Source of the DNA: UBA1240 sp045599185 | Lineage (GTDB): Bacteria; Spirochaetota; Spirochaetia; Treponematales; Treponemataceae | Direction of reading: 5' to 3' | DNA: 24,081 nt | NCBI GenBank assembly: GCA_045599185.1 | Contig: JAZRVO010000005.1 | Coordinates: 1-24,081 of the forward strand | In this document: piece by piece, positions 6,883 to 14,610 of the stretch | Layout of the letters: each line of letters begins with the position of its first letter | Position numbering within the stretch: the first letter of the stretch is position 1 | Notes under the pieces: generated by a model | What the model was told of the DNA's origin: nothing | The model's input: the letters and a program-made list of their open reading frames with translations, nothing else | Database searches by the model: none | Made by a program: the position numbers and the translations under genes

Positions 6883-7734
6883 ATGGATAAAGAAAAACTT
6901 ATAAAATGCGCCTTTTTTGTTCTGGGCATGGTTTCTGTAATTGCGGTGGGATTTATAGTTTTCTATATATTTTCTGCCGGCGTGCCCGGAATTGTAAAGG
7001 TCGGCTTTAAAAACTTCATGTTTGGCAAAGTGTGGGCTTCTACTGCACAAAATCCAAAGTTTGGTATATTGCCGCTTATTTTATCAAGCCTTTGGGGAAC
7101 TTTCGGTGCACTTTTAATTGGCGTTCCTGTTGGAATTATGTGCGCCGTATACATTGCGCAGATAGCGCCGCCAAAACTTTGCGCCGTATTTGAAGAATTT
7201 ATAAACCTTATTGCCGGTATACCTTCGGTTGTTTTTGGTCTGGTTGGCATGATGCAGCTTGTACCTTCTGTTGCAAAGTTTTTTAACCTTGCAGACGGCG
7301 CAAGTTTGTTCTGTGCAATTCTTGTTTTAGCCTTAATGATTCTGCCCAGCGTTATTAAGGTTTCTGTTGCAAGCATTCGTTCTGTTCCTGCGGAATATGA
7401 AGAAGCAAGCCTTGCACTTGGCGCTACAAAAATAGAAACAATTTTTAAGGTTATACTGCCGGCTGCAAAAAGCGGCATTGCTTCCAGCGTGGTTTTGGGC
7501 AGCGGCCGTGCCATTGGCGAAGCCATGGCTGTAATGATGGTAAGCGGAAATGTTGCCAATATGCCCAGAATTTTTGGCAGCGTCCGCTTTTTAACAACCG
7601 GGGTTGCAAGCGAAATGAGTTACGCCGGCGGTATGCAGCGGGAAGTTCTGTTCAGCATTGCGCTGGTTCTGTTTGTGTTTATCATGCTTATAAATACTGT
7701 GCTTAACCTGTGTTTTAAGGGCAAAACTAAATAA
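6883..7734 (+). CDS. pstC: PstC, phosphate ABC transporter permease
   Basis: A 283-residue inner-membrane permease (285 from the alternative ATG at 6877). Six hydrophobic segments are evident, starting with FFVLGMVSVIAVGFIVFYIF and ending with LFSIALVLFVFIMLINTVL. The cytoplasmic EAA-type loop that docks on the ATPase reads EEASLALGATKIETIFKVIL, followed by SGRAIGEAMAVMMVSG, the usual PstC signature. I prefer ATG 6883 because GGA at 6874 is then six bases away; neither start has a strong ribosome site. A nine-codon open frame with GGAAAG before it begins at 6861 and ends across this start (TAA at 6888-6890), so coupling is possible. It pairs with PstA to form the channel. Confidence 0.93.
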   Translation: MDKEKLIKCAFFVLGMVSVIAVGFIVFYIFSAGVPGIVKVGFKNFMFGKVWASTAQNPKFGILPLILSSLWGTFGALLIGVPVGIMCAVYIAQIAPPKLCAVFEEFINLIAGIPSVVFGLVGMMQLVPSVAKFFNLADGASLFCAILVLALMILPSVIKVSVASIRSVPAEYEEASLALGATKIETIFKVILPAAKSGIASSVVLGSGRAIGEAMAVMMVSGNVANMPRIFGSVRFLTTGVASEMSYAGGMQREVLFSIALVLFVFIMLINTVLNLCFKGKTK

Positions 7735-7757
7735 AAGCCGGGCAAAAGGTTAAAAAC

Positions 7758-8555
7758 ATGAAGATGAATAGAAATGTCTATAAAGCATTTATGTATTTTT
7801 TTATTTATGCGGCGGTGGCTTTAACCCTTGCTGTTGCCTGCTTTATTGTGGGCTTTGTGCTTATAAAAGGACTGCCGTTTGTCAGCTGGCGTTTGCTAAG
7901 TACAAAACCTTCCTACATAAACCAGACAATCGGCATATTGCCGGATATAAAAAGCACCTGCTTTATGCTGGTTTTTACACTTGTAATTGTTCTGCCTGTT
8001 GGGGTTGGGGCGGCAATTTATCTTACGGAATATTGCAGCAATAAAAAGCTTGTTGCACTCATTCAGTTTGCTTCAGAAATTTTAAGCGGCATACCTTCGG
8101 TTATATACGGGCTTGTAGGAATGCTGTGCTTCTGCCAAAGCCTAAAGCTCGGCACGTCGCTGGCGGCAGGCGGTTTAACCCTTGCCGTTATGACGCTGCC
8201 TGTGGTGCTTTGTACCACCCAGGAAAGTTTAAAAGCCGTGCCGTTAAGTTACCGCTACGGGGCATTTGCACTTGGCGCAGGCAAATGGCGCACCATTTAT
8301 ACGGTGGTTTTGCCGGCCTGCAAGGAAGGTATAATTACCGGCGCGATACTTTCGGCAGGGCGCATTATTGGCGAAAGTGCAGCCCTTCTGTTTACGGCAG
8401 GTTTTGCACACAAAACCCTTACGGTTGCCCTGTATTTTTATGCAAAAGAACAGGGAGAATTTGAAGCTGCCTTTGCAATTGCCGCAATTTTAATGGTTCT
8501 TACACTGGCAATTAACCTTGCAGCCACTATATTCAACAAGAGAAAAATTAAATGA
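7758..8555 (+). CDS. pstA: PstA, phosphate ABC transporter permease
   Basis: A 265-residue inner-membrane permease that pairs with PstC. Hydrophobic segments start at FFIYAAVALTLAVACFIVGF and end at FAIAAILMVLTLAINLAAT. The EAA-type loop is RYGAFALGAGKWRTIYTVVL and is followed by SAGRIIGESAALLFTAG, as usual for PstA. AAAGG lies eight bases before ATG 7758. The final four bases overlap the pstB start (ATGA at 8552-8555), so the permease and the ATPase are translationally coupled. Confidence 0.93.
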   Translation: MKMNRNVYKAFMYFFIYAAVALTLAVACFIVGFVLIKGLPFVSWRLLSTKPSYINQTIGILPDIKSTCFMLVFTLVIVLPVGVGAAIYLTEYCSNKKLVALIQFASEILSGIPSVIYGLVGMLCFCQSLKLGTSLAAGGLTLAVMTLPVVLCTTQESLKAVPLSYRYGAFALGAGKWRTIYTVVLPACKEGIITGAILSAGRIIGESAALLFTAGFAHKTLTVALYFYAKEQGEFEAAFAIAAILMVLTLAINLAATIFNKRKIK

Positions 8556-9304
8556 ACATTATTGAAGTAAAAGACTTAAACCTGTGGTACGGTGCAAATC
8601 AGGCGCTGAAAGACGTAAACATCGGTATTTGCGCCAATCAGGTTACGGCACTTATCGGGCCTTCTGGCTGCGGAAAATCTACTTTTCTGCGTACCTTAAA
8701 CAGAATGAACGATGTAATTGAAGACATTCACATTGAAGGAAGCATAATTTACGGCCAGAAAGACATTTATGAAAAAACTGTAGACGTAAACGCTTTGCGG
8801 AAAGAAATAGGCATGGTTTTCCAAAAGCCAAATCCTTTTGCAATGAGCATTTATGACAACATTGCATTTGGTCCGCGAACCCACGGCATCACAAGGAAAA
8901 ACGATATTGATGAAATTGTCGAACGTTCTTTGTGCGCGGCGGCTTTATGGAATGAAGTAAAAGACCGGCTGAAAAAACCGGCGTTAGGCTTAAGCGGCGG
9001 CCAGCAGCAGAGGCTTTGCATTGCACGCTGCCTTGCGGTTGAACCCAAAGTTATTTTAATGGACGAACCGACTTCGGCACTGGACCCGATAAGCACAGGC
9101 AAAATTGAAGAACTTTGCGAAGAGCTTAAAAAGAATTACACGATAGTTATAGTTACACATAACATGCAGCAGGCTTTGCGCATAGCAGAAAAAACTGCAT
9201 TTTTCCTTAACGGCGAACTTGTTGAATACGGCGAAACGGAACAGGTTTTCATAAATCCATTGGAAAGGCGCACAGAAAATTATATTACCGGGCGCTTTGG
9301 CTGA
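8552..9304 (+). CDS. pstB: PstB, phosphate ABC transporter ATPase
   Basis: A 250-residue ABC ATPase that powers phosphate import. Walker A is GPSGCGKST at residues 36-44, the Q-loop is in VFQKPNPF, the signature LSGGQ is at 147-151, Walker B is VILMDEP with D171/E172, and the switch histidine is in VTHNM. FQKPNPF and the RMND segment after Walker A are hallmarks of PstB as opposed to other ABC ATPases. The start overlaps the pstA stop. All catalytic residues are present, so the transporter looks functional. Confidence 0.96.
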   Translation: MNIIEVKDLNLWYGANQALKDVNIGICANQVTALIGPSGCGKSTFLRTLNRMNDVIEDIHIEGSIIYGQKDIYEKTVDVNALRKEIGMVFQKPNPFAMSIYDNIAFGPRTHGITRKNDIDEIVERSLCAAALWNEVKDRLKKPALGLSGGQQQRLCIARCLAVEPKVILMDEPTSALDPISTGKIEELCEELKKNYTIVIVTHNMQQALRIAEKTAFFLNGELVEYGETEQVFINPLERRTENYITGRFG

Positions 9305-9335
9305 TATTGAAGAATAGTAAAAAAGGAAGGATTTT

Positions 9336-9962
9336 ATGCGCTATAAACTTGATGAACAGCTTAAACAGATTAACGATGCCCTTACAAAAATGGGCGTGCA
9401 GTGCGAAGAATGCATTACATACGCAACCCAGGCTTTAATAACAGAAAGGAAGGAAATGGCTGATTTGGCAATTCAGCTGGAACGTGAGATTGACATAAGC
9501 CAGCAGGATATACAGAACCTGTGCATGAAAGTTCTGCTGCACCAGCAGCCGGTTGCCCGGGATTTAAAGATAATCAGCGCTTCCTTAAAGCTTATTACGG
9601 ATATGGAACGAATCGGCGATCAGGGAAGTGACATTGCCGAGCTTACGAAAAGGTACGAAATAAAAGACGTAAACTGCGCAATCGTAATATCAAAAATGGC
9701 AGATGCAGTTATACGCATGCTGATGGCTGCAATAAAGGCGTTTACCGAATGCGACAGAAGCCTTGCACTTGCCATTGATAAAATGGACGATGAAGTTGAC
9801 AGTTTGTTCCTTCAGGTAAAAACCAATCTGGTGAACCTCATTCTTAAAGACAAGGAAAACGGCGAACAGGCGCTGGAAAGCCTGATGATTGCCAAATATC
9901 TTGAAAGAATCGGCGACCACACGGTTAATATTTCTGAAAGCGTAGTATCAATGCTAAGCTGA
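9336..9962 (+). CDS. phoU: PhoU, phosphate-signalling regulator
   Basis: A 208-residue all-helical protein with the two PhoU repeats. Each repeat carries a metal-binding E/D-rich motif: MERIGDQGSDIAE in the first half and LERIGDHTVNISE in the second. The family links Pst transporter state to the PhoR kinase and keeps the response off when phosphate is plentiful. AAGGAAGG lies six bases before the ATG. It sits 31 bases behind pstB and ahead of phoB-phoR, so the complete sensing circuit is in one locus. Confidence 0.95.
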   Translation: MRYKLDEQLKQINDALTKMGVQCEECITYATQALITERKEMADLAIQLEREIDISQQDIQNLCMKVLLHQQPVARDLKIISASLKLITDMERIGDQGSDIAELTKRYEIKDVNCAIVISKMADAVIRMLMAAIKAFTECDRSLALAIDKMDDEVDSLFLQVKTNLVNLILKDKENGEQALESLMIAKYLERIGDHTVNISESVVSMLS

Positions 9963-10016
9963 AAGCCGGTTTTCATCATTGCATGTGCAGCTTTTGTACG
10001 GAAATTTTGTGCATTT

Positions 10017-10033
10017 TTAACCAATTTTTAACA
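10017..10033 (+). promoter_or_regulatory. Two-repeat Pho box upstream of phoB
   Basis: TTAACC (10017-10022) and TTAACA (10028-10033) are exactly 11 bases apart and match the repeats in front of pstS. Upstream T-rich sequence could supply weaker half-sites. The box ends ten bases before the -35 of the phoB promoter, consistent with autoregulation of phoB-phoR. Confidence 0.6.
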
Positions 10034-10042
10034 ATTCTAAAG

Positions 10043-10070
10043 TTGAAAATGCACAACTTTCTTCTATATT
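10043..10070 (+). promoter_or_regulatory. Sigma-70 promoter of phoB-phoR
   Basis: TTGAAA (10043-10048) and TATATT (10065-10070) are separated by 16 bases. The phoB ATG at 10079 starts only eight bases after the -10, so transcription would begin almost at the start codon. Confidence 0.6.
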
Positions 10071-10078
10071 ATAGGGCT

Positions 10079-10771
10079 ATGAATGAGAAGATTTTGATTG
10101 TTGATGACGAAGAACCGATTAGAAAACTGCTTGTTTATAACCTTTTAAAAGCCGGTTTTGAATGCATTGAAAGTGCAGACGGCGCAGAAGCTTTGGCATC
10201 CTTGCACAGCCACAGCATTGATTTAATTCTTTTAGACCTTATGCTGCCGGACATGAGCGGTATTGATGTTTGCCGCACAGTTAAAAAAGACAATCTTATA
10301 TGTAACATTCCCATAATAATGCTTACTGCCAAAAGCGAAGAAGCGGACATTATAGAAGGCTTATCCATTGGCGCAGATGATTACGTAACCAAACCATTTT
10401 CGCCCAAAGTGCTTATTGCCCGCATCTGTTCCGTGCTGCGGCGCAAAAACAGCGCAAACATTGTCCCCGGCGACTGCATAAGCTTTAAAAACCTAAAGGT
10501 ATTGCGTCAGCGCCACGAGGTGTTTATGGACGAATGCAAGGTAGATTTAAGCGCAACAGAGTTTGAACTGCTTGAACTTTTGCTTTGCAACAAGGGCAGG
10601 GTTTTTACAAGAAGCCAGATTATAGCCCGGCTTAGGGGCGGTTTGTGCGTTACGGACAGGGCGATTGACGTGCACATTTTAAGCCTGCGCCGCAAATTAA
10701 AAACAAATGCAATGCAGACGGAAGATTTTATAGAAACGGTAAGGGGCGTTGGCTACCGTTTTATTGATTAA
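10079..10771 (+). CDS. phoB: PhoB/PhoP-type phosphate response regulator
   Basis: A 230-residue OmpR/PhoB-family regulator. The receiver domain has D9/D10, the phospho-acceptor D53 in ILLDLMLPDMSG, and K105 in YVTKPFSP. The C-terminal winged helix is complete (LSATEFELLELLL, then TDRAIDVHILSLRRKL and a RGVGYRF end). I chose ATG 10079 because the receiver begins there (MNEKILIVDDEE); the frame is open upstream to 9983, but those residues do not fit the family and overlap the Pho box and promoter. Only a poor AGGG is present just before the ATG, so the mRNA may be nearly leaderless. It activates the pst operon in the family's usual role. Confidence 0.93.
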   Translation: MNEKILIVDDEEPIRKLLVYNLLKAGFECIESADGAEALASLHSHSIDLILLDLMLPDMSGIDVCRTVKKDNLICNIPIIMLTAKSEEADIIEGLSIGADDYVTKPFSPKVLIARICSVLRRKNSANIVPGDCISFKNLKVLRQRHEVFMDECKVDLSATEFELLELLLCNKGRVFTRSQIIARLRGGLCVTDRAIDVHILSLRRKLKTNAMQTEDFIETVRGVGYRFID

Positions 10772-10793
10772 TGAAGTAAAAAGGGAAAACATT

Positions 10794-12212
10794 TTGAAAA
10801 CCTTAAAGACAAAACATTTTTTAATACTGATGAACGGCGCAATAGTAGTTTTCGCTTTTTTTCTTCTTATATTCATAAACAGCTGCCAGCTAAAATCCAT
10901 TGCATTTGAACAGAATAAAAAAAACATCAGAATGTTCAGCGATGTTGTTCAGCGCACATTGCTTGCATTTCCACCTGAAGACTACGATGAAACGGTAAAA
11001 AAACTTTCGGATGTTGATTCGGACATTCGTATTTCAATCATAAACGACCGGGGCTTTCTGGTTGCCGATTCCGGTTCGGCAGGGCTTTCTGCCCAAAATC
11101 ACCTTAACCGCGAAGAAGTTGCAGCAAGCTTAAATGGCAGTGAATGTTTTTCCGTGCGGTATTCTACGGTAAACAAAAAAAATGAACTTTACTATGCCGT
11201 GCCGCTTTTTTTAAACGGAAATATTTTTTCACTTCGCCTTTCAATGCCTATTGAAGCCAACATTTACTGGTCCGGCAATTATTTTGCAACTCTTTTATTC
11301 TGTTCAGTTTTTATTCTGGCCTTAATTCTGGGTTTTTCGTTTTTGTTAAGCAGCCACGTAATTAAGGGCATTGAAAATTTAAAGCTTGCGGCAAGCCATT
11401 ACCAGAAACAGGATTTTTCGTTTGAATCGGCGGTAATGTCACCCAAAGAACTTAAAGATTTAAGCGTTACCATGAATGTTATGGCCAAAACCATAGGGCA
11501 AAATGTAGACCAGCTTAAAAAGCTTGAACAAATCCGCAAGGATTTTGTGGCAAATGTCAGCCACGAATTGAAAACACCCATAACAAGCATTAAGGGCTAC
11601 AGCGAAACGCTTTTGGACGGCGCAATTGAAGAAAAAGAAATTGCCCGTAATTTTGTGGCAATCATTCAGGGGCAAACCAGCCGCCTGCAAAACATTATAG
11701 AAGACTTGCTGACGCTTTCTTCTTTGGAACAGAATAACTATTCAATTGATTTGTGCGACGGCGACTTGGTAGGCGTGGTAAAAAATGCGTGCATTGATTT
11801 TGCGGTTGCGGCGCAGAAAAAAGACATTTGCCTTAATTTTTCAAGTCCGCTTGAAGAATGGCACAATACGAAAATAAATGCCGGGCTTATGGCACAGGCA
11901 ATTGGCAATATTATTGACAATGCCATTAAATATTGTCCGGCTGGCAGCACTGTTAATGTAAGCTTAAGCCAAACTGCACCAAAAAATATTTGCATTATAA
12001 TAGAAGATAATGGCAACGGCATTCCTGCAGAATTAAGTGCCCGCATTTTTGAAAGGTTTTTTAGGATTGATAAAGGGCGCAGCAGGGAAATGGGCGGAAC
12101 CGGCCTGGGATTGGCAATAACAAAGCACATAATTGAAGTACATGGCGGCACAATATGCCACCAGAACGCCGTAACATTTAAAAAAGGCTCTCGTTTCATC
12201 ATTCAGTTATAG
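10794..12212 (+). CDS. phoR: PhoR-type sensor histidine kinase
   Basis: About 472 residues. A first membrane helix (FLILMNGAIVVFAFFLLIFI), an extracytoplasmic segment of about 130 residues, a second helix (TLLFCSVFILALILGFSFLL) and a HAMP-like linker lead to the kinase core. The H-box is FVANVSHELKTPITS with H257, the N-box is IIDNAIKYCP, G1 is DNGNGIP and G2 is GGTGLGLAI. There is no obvious PAS motif. I chose TTG 10794, which has AAAGGG eight bases upstream and starts 22 bases after phoB; a TTG at 10749 would overlap phoB and lacks a ribosome site. It phosphorylates PhoB when phosphate is scarce. Confidence 0.9.
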   Translation: MKTLKTKHFLILMNGAIVVFAFFLLIFINSCQLKSIAFEQNKKNIRMFSDVVQRTLLAFPPEDYDETVKKLSDVDSDIRISIINDRGFLVADSGSAGLSAQNHLNREEVAASLNGSECFSVRYSTVNKKNELYYAVPLFLNGNIFSLRLSMPIEANIYWSGNYFATLLFCSVFILALILGFSFLLSSHVIKGIENLKLAASHYQKQDFSFESAVMSPKELKDLSVTMNVMAKTIGQNVDQLKKLEQIRKDFVANVSHELKTPITSIKGYSETLLDGAIEEKEIARNFVAIIQGQTSRLQNIIEDLLTLSSLEQNNYSIDLCDGDLVGVVKNACIDFAVAAQKKDICLNFSSPLEEWHNTKINAGLMAQAIGNIIDNAIKYCPAGSTVNVSLSQTAPKNICIIIEDNGNGIPAELSARIFERFFRIDKGRSREMGGTGLGLAITKHIIEVHGGTICHQNAVTFKKGSRFIIQL

Positions 12213-12246
12213 CCCCCTCAAAATGGCAATATCCTTCTGAATGGTT

Positions 12247-12310
12247 CTGTCATCCCGAATAATAACCTGTCATTCCAAATGGTACTGTCATTCCGAACTT
12301 GATTCGGAAT
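12247..12310 (+). repeat. Three CTGTCATTCC-type repeat units, the last a hairpin
   Basis: CTGTCATCCCGAA at 12247, CTGTCATTCCAAA at 12267 and CTGTCATTCCGAA at 12285 are degenerate direct repeats. The third continues as ATTCCGAA-cttga-TTCGGAAT (12290-12310), an 8-bp stem with a 5-base loop. A related unit with a compensated stem is at 16719-16739. The surrounding gap 12213-12503 has no gene; it also holds a GC-rich hairpin at 12417-12432 (CGCGGC-agat-GCCGCG). Confidence 0.65.
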
Positions 12311-12468
12311 CCATGCTTTTGCTGTTTGATTGTTTCTGGCTATTGCTTGGTATGCGCAAAAGCCCCTAGTTTTTGCCTTGCAAAAGCTACGCCCCTTTTT
12401 CTGCAAGTTCAGCATCCGCGGCAGATGCCGCGCAATGAAAGTTAGCAGGTTTTGTAAACTTTGGTTTA

Positions 12469-12496
12469 TGGACAAGGCATTTTTTTCATTTATACT
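12469..12496 (+). promoter_or_regulatory. Sigma-70 promoter of the XRE-AbrB operon
   Basis: TGGACA (12469-12474) and TATACT (12491-12496) are separated by 16 bases. The ATG at 12504 follows the -10 by seven bases and has no ribosome site, which points to a leaderless transcript. Confidence 0.65.
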
Positions 12497-12503
12497 GTTA
12501 AAT

Positions 12504-12926
12504 ATGAAAAATCATATTTGTGTGAACATTGTAAAGCTTCGTACCTTGCACAGGCTTAGCCAGGAAGAACTGGCGGAAAAAGTTGGCGTAAGCCGGCAGG
12601 CCGTAAGCAAGTGGGAAAGCGGTGAAACAATGCCCGACATTGAAAACTGCCGTGTACTGGCGGATTTGTTCGGTGTAAAAATTGACGATTTGATTTATTT
12701 TGACGAAAGCCAGAGCTCATTCGGCATTCCGCCAAAGGGCAAGCACATTTTTGGCACTGTAAAAGTTGGCGACCGCGGCCAGATTGTCATTCCAAAAGAA
12801 GCCCGGGAAATTTTCAATATAAAAAGCGGCGACAATTTAATTGTTCTTGGCGACGAATCATCCGGCATTGCGATTTTAAAAGCAGAATGGCTTGAAATTT
12901 TACTGAACGGAGGAAAAAGACAATGA
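12504..12926 (+). CDS. XRE helix-turn-helix / AbrB-type transcription regulator
   Basis: About 140 residues. The N-terminal XRE helix-turn-helix reads LSQEELAEKVGVSRQAVSKW and is followed by ESGETMPDIENCRVLADLFGV. The C-terminal half (GTVKVGDRGQIVIPKEAREI and DNLIVLGDESSGIAIL) is an AbrB/SpoVT swapped-hairpin DNA-binding domain, so two DNA-binding domains lie in one chain. The frame extends upstream, but ATG 12504 fits the domain start and the promoter. The stop overlaps the next ATG by four bases (ATGA), making it the head of a three-gene operon; autoregulation of that operon is the simplest guess. Confidence 0.88.
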   Translation: MKNHICVNIVKLRTLHRLSQEELAEKVGVSRQAVSKWESGETMPDIENCRVLADLFGVKIDDLIYFDESQSSFGIPPKGKHIFGTVKVGDRGQIVIPKEAREIFNIKSGDNLIVLGDESSGIAILKAEWLEILLNGGKRQ

Positions 12927-14074
12927 GCGAAACAAATGTTATTGCAGAAAATCCGGCAAAAAATGAACGCCGTGCGTATCTGGACAATCTGCGTTCCTTT
13001 GTTATTTTCATCGTGGTTGTTTACCACGCCTTCTATTACTGGGTTAATATCGAAAGTCCCTATACACCTCTTTTCGTTCACCCGGATTATGTCATTGGCA
13101 AAATAGATTTTCCGCTGGTTTTTATGTATGCGGTTTACCCATGGTTTATGGCACTGATGTTTGTAATTGCCGGCGTAAGCGCCGTGTTCAGTTTGGAAAA
13201 ACGCGGTAAAAAAGCCTTTTTAAAAAACCGCCTGCAAAAACTTCTGGTGCCTTCTACCCTTGGCGTGCTTGCCACCGGCTGGATCAGCGGTTCCATTCTG
13301 CGCAAAAACGCCATGGCCGATGTAAGCCAGATTCCTTCACCGGTAGTTTTTTTTATTGACGTTCTGTCTGGAACGGGGGCGCTTTGGTTTTGCCAGACCC
13401 TGTTTCTGTTTTGTGCACTGCTTGCGCTGTTTTTTCCCCTTGTGCAAAAAGTGCAGCAGCGTGTATGGAACTTTGCTGACAGATCAAGCAAAAGCCCTTT
13501 TTTCATTCTTCTGCTGGTTTTGTTATTTACCGGCTTCTGGCTAAGTTCCAAAATACTTAACGTGCCGGTTGTTACGGTTTACCGGTTCGGCATTTACGGT
13601 TTCTGTTTTCTGGCAGGTTATTTTATTTTCAGCCGGCAAAAAGTTGTAGACGTGCTTGCGCGCTTCTGGTTTATTCTGCTTGTCCTGTGCATTGTGTGTT
13701 TTTTTCCTTATTTTGCAAAATACAAAAACGGCTTTTACGCAAAACCGCAGGTTATGGTACAATTGCTTTACAATGTTTATGCTTTTTTAGGCGTGCTTGC
13801 AGTGCTGGCAACCGGGTGCAGGTTTTTAAACCGGCAAACGGCTTTCAGTCTGTTCTGCAAAAAATACAGTTTCGGCGTTTACGTATTTCACTGCACCTTT
13901 ATGGTTGTGGCAATAAGTTTCATGCTGAAATATAAAATGCCTTTGCCTGCCTGCTATTGTACGGGCTTTGCAGTAAGCCTTGGAGCAAGCCTGCTGTGTA
14001 CAATGCTTGTAAGCAAAGTGCCTTTTGTACGCTACATTCTTTTGGGCATAAAAAAGGGTAAGGTGAATGAATAA
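12923..14074 (+). CDS. Acyltransferase-3 family membrane protein
   Basis: A 383-residue, strongly hydrophobic protein with about ten membrane segments. The family opening is present: RRAYLDNLRSFVIFIVVVYH with the conserved R and H, then FVIAGVSAVFSLEKRGKKAF and NRLQKLLVPS, the FxxxRxxRLxxP loop of Acyltransferase_3 (OafA/WecH/MdoC-like) proteins. Such enzymes move acyl groups onto sugars, glycans or lipids at the membrane. The substrate cannot be told from sequence. Translation is coupled to the upstream regulator (ATGA) and its end overlaps the next gene by eight bases. Confidence 0.85.
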   Translation: MSETNVIAENPAKNERRAYLDNLRSFVIFIVVVYHAFYYWVNIESPYTPLFVHPDYVIGKIDFPLVFMYAVYPWFMALMFVIAGVSAVFSLEKRGKKAFLKNRLQKLLVPSTLGVLATGWISGSILRKNAMADVSQIPSPVVFFIDVLSGTGALWFCQTLFLFCALLALFFPLVQKVQQRVWNFADRSSKSPFFILLLVLLFTGFWLSSKILNVPVVTVYRFGIYGFCFLAGYFIFSRQKVVDVLARFWFILLVLCIVCFFPYFAKYKNGFYAKPQVMVQLLYNVYAFLGVLAVLATGCRFLNRQTAFSLFCKKYSFGVYVFHCTFMVVAISFMLKYKMPLPACYCTGFAVSLGASLLCTMLVSKVPFVRYILLGIKKGKVNE

Positions 14075-14471
14075 AAAGCTTGTTTTGCAAATTGAAGTTT
14101 CGCTTGATGCGTTTAATACGGTAAAAGGCCAAAATGGCGAAGCCACGATGATTCTGTTCCACGGCAATTTTTCAAGTGACTACGGCTGCGGCGTGGTTTT
14201 GCCCGGCGGCGTTGATACGCAGGTTGAATACAAAGGGCAGTGCCGCAAACTTTCGGCGCGCTACATTTTGCAGGGCACGGATAAAGCCGGCAAAGTTTTT
14301 AATATTTTTGTAGAAAACAACGGCGAATGCGGCGGCGACATGCCTTTTATAACCACGCCTAAAGTTCTTACCGACAGCAGTGAGCTTGCTTTTTTAGAAA
14401 AAGCCAGCCTTTGCGGCGAAGTTCACAGTGCAGGCGAGGGCAAAGTGCTTATAAAAATTTTTGCCGTGTAA
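14067..14471 (+). CDS. DUF3237-like small protein
   Basis: 134 residues with the DUF3237 pattern: VVLPGGVDTQVEYKG, then LSARYILQGTDKAG, IFVENNGEC, a TTPKVLTDSSELAFLEKA segment and a final VLIKIFAV strand. The family is a small beta-barrel without a known reaction. AGGTGA precedes the ATG, and the gene begins inside the last codons of the acyltransferase gene, so the two are coupled. It is the last gene of the XRE-AbrB operon. Confidence 0.75.
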   Translation: MNKKLVLQIEVSLDAFNTVKGQNGEATMILFHGNFSSDYGCGVVLPGGVDTQVEYKGQCRKLSARYILQGTDKAGKVFNIFVENNGECGGDMPFITTPKVLTDSSELAFLEKASLCGEVHSAGEGKVLIKIFAV

Positions 14472-14487
14472 AATTCATAAAAAAGTT

Positions 14488-14516
14488 TTCACAAGTTGAA
14501 TAAATGGTTTTATACT
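14488..14516 (+). promoter_or_regulatory. Sigma-70 promoter of the beta-xylosidase gene
   Basis: TTCACA (14488-14493) and TATACT (14511-14516) are separated by 17 bases. Transcription would begin near 14523, directly at the base of the hairpin at 14525. Confidence 0.6.
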
Positions 14517-14524
14517 ATATTCAG

Positions 14525-14554
14525 GCTGCGGTTTGCAAGACTTGCAGCTTTTTT
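14525..14554 (+). terminator. Terminator-like hairpin just after a promoter start
   Basis: GCTGC (14525-14529) pairs with GCAGC (14544-14548); an alternative inner stem is TGCAA-gac-TTGCA. Six T follow. It could end the DUF3237 operon or attenuate the beta-xylosidase transcript, because the promoter at 14488-14516 fires straight into it. Confidence 0.5.
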
Positions 14555-14610
14555 GTTCTTTGAGCAGAAACTTAAACGGTTTTTACAAAGAGGGAAGGTG
14601 AAAATTTTTT

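Noticed and set aside
6963..7559. 198-codon open frame antisense to pstC
   Set aside because: It mirrors the pstC coding frame; no family features.
9983..10078. Upstream in-frame extension of phoB to an ATG at 9983
   Set aside because: The added residues do not resemble a receiver domain and would overlap the Pho box and promoter.
11738..12202. Open frame antisense to the phoR kinase core
   Set aside because: It is the mirror of the conserved H, N and G boxes region; no ribosome site or promoter.
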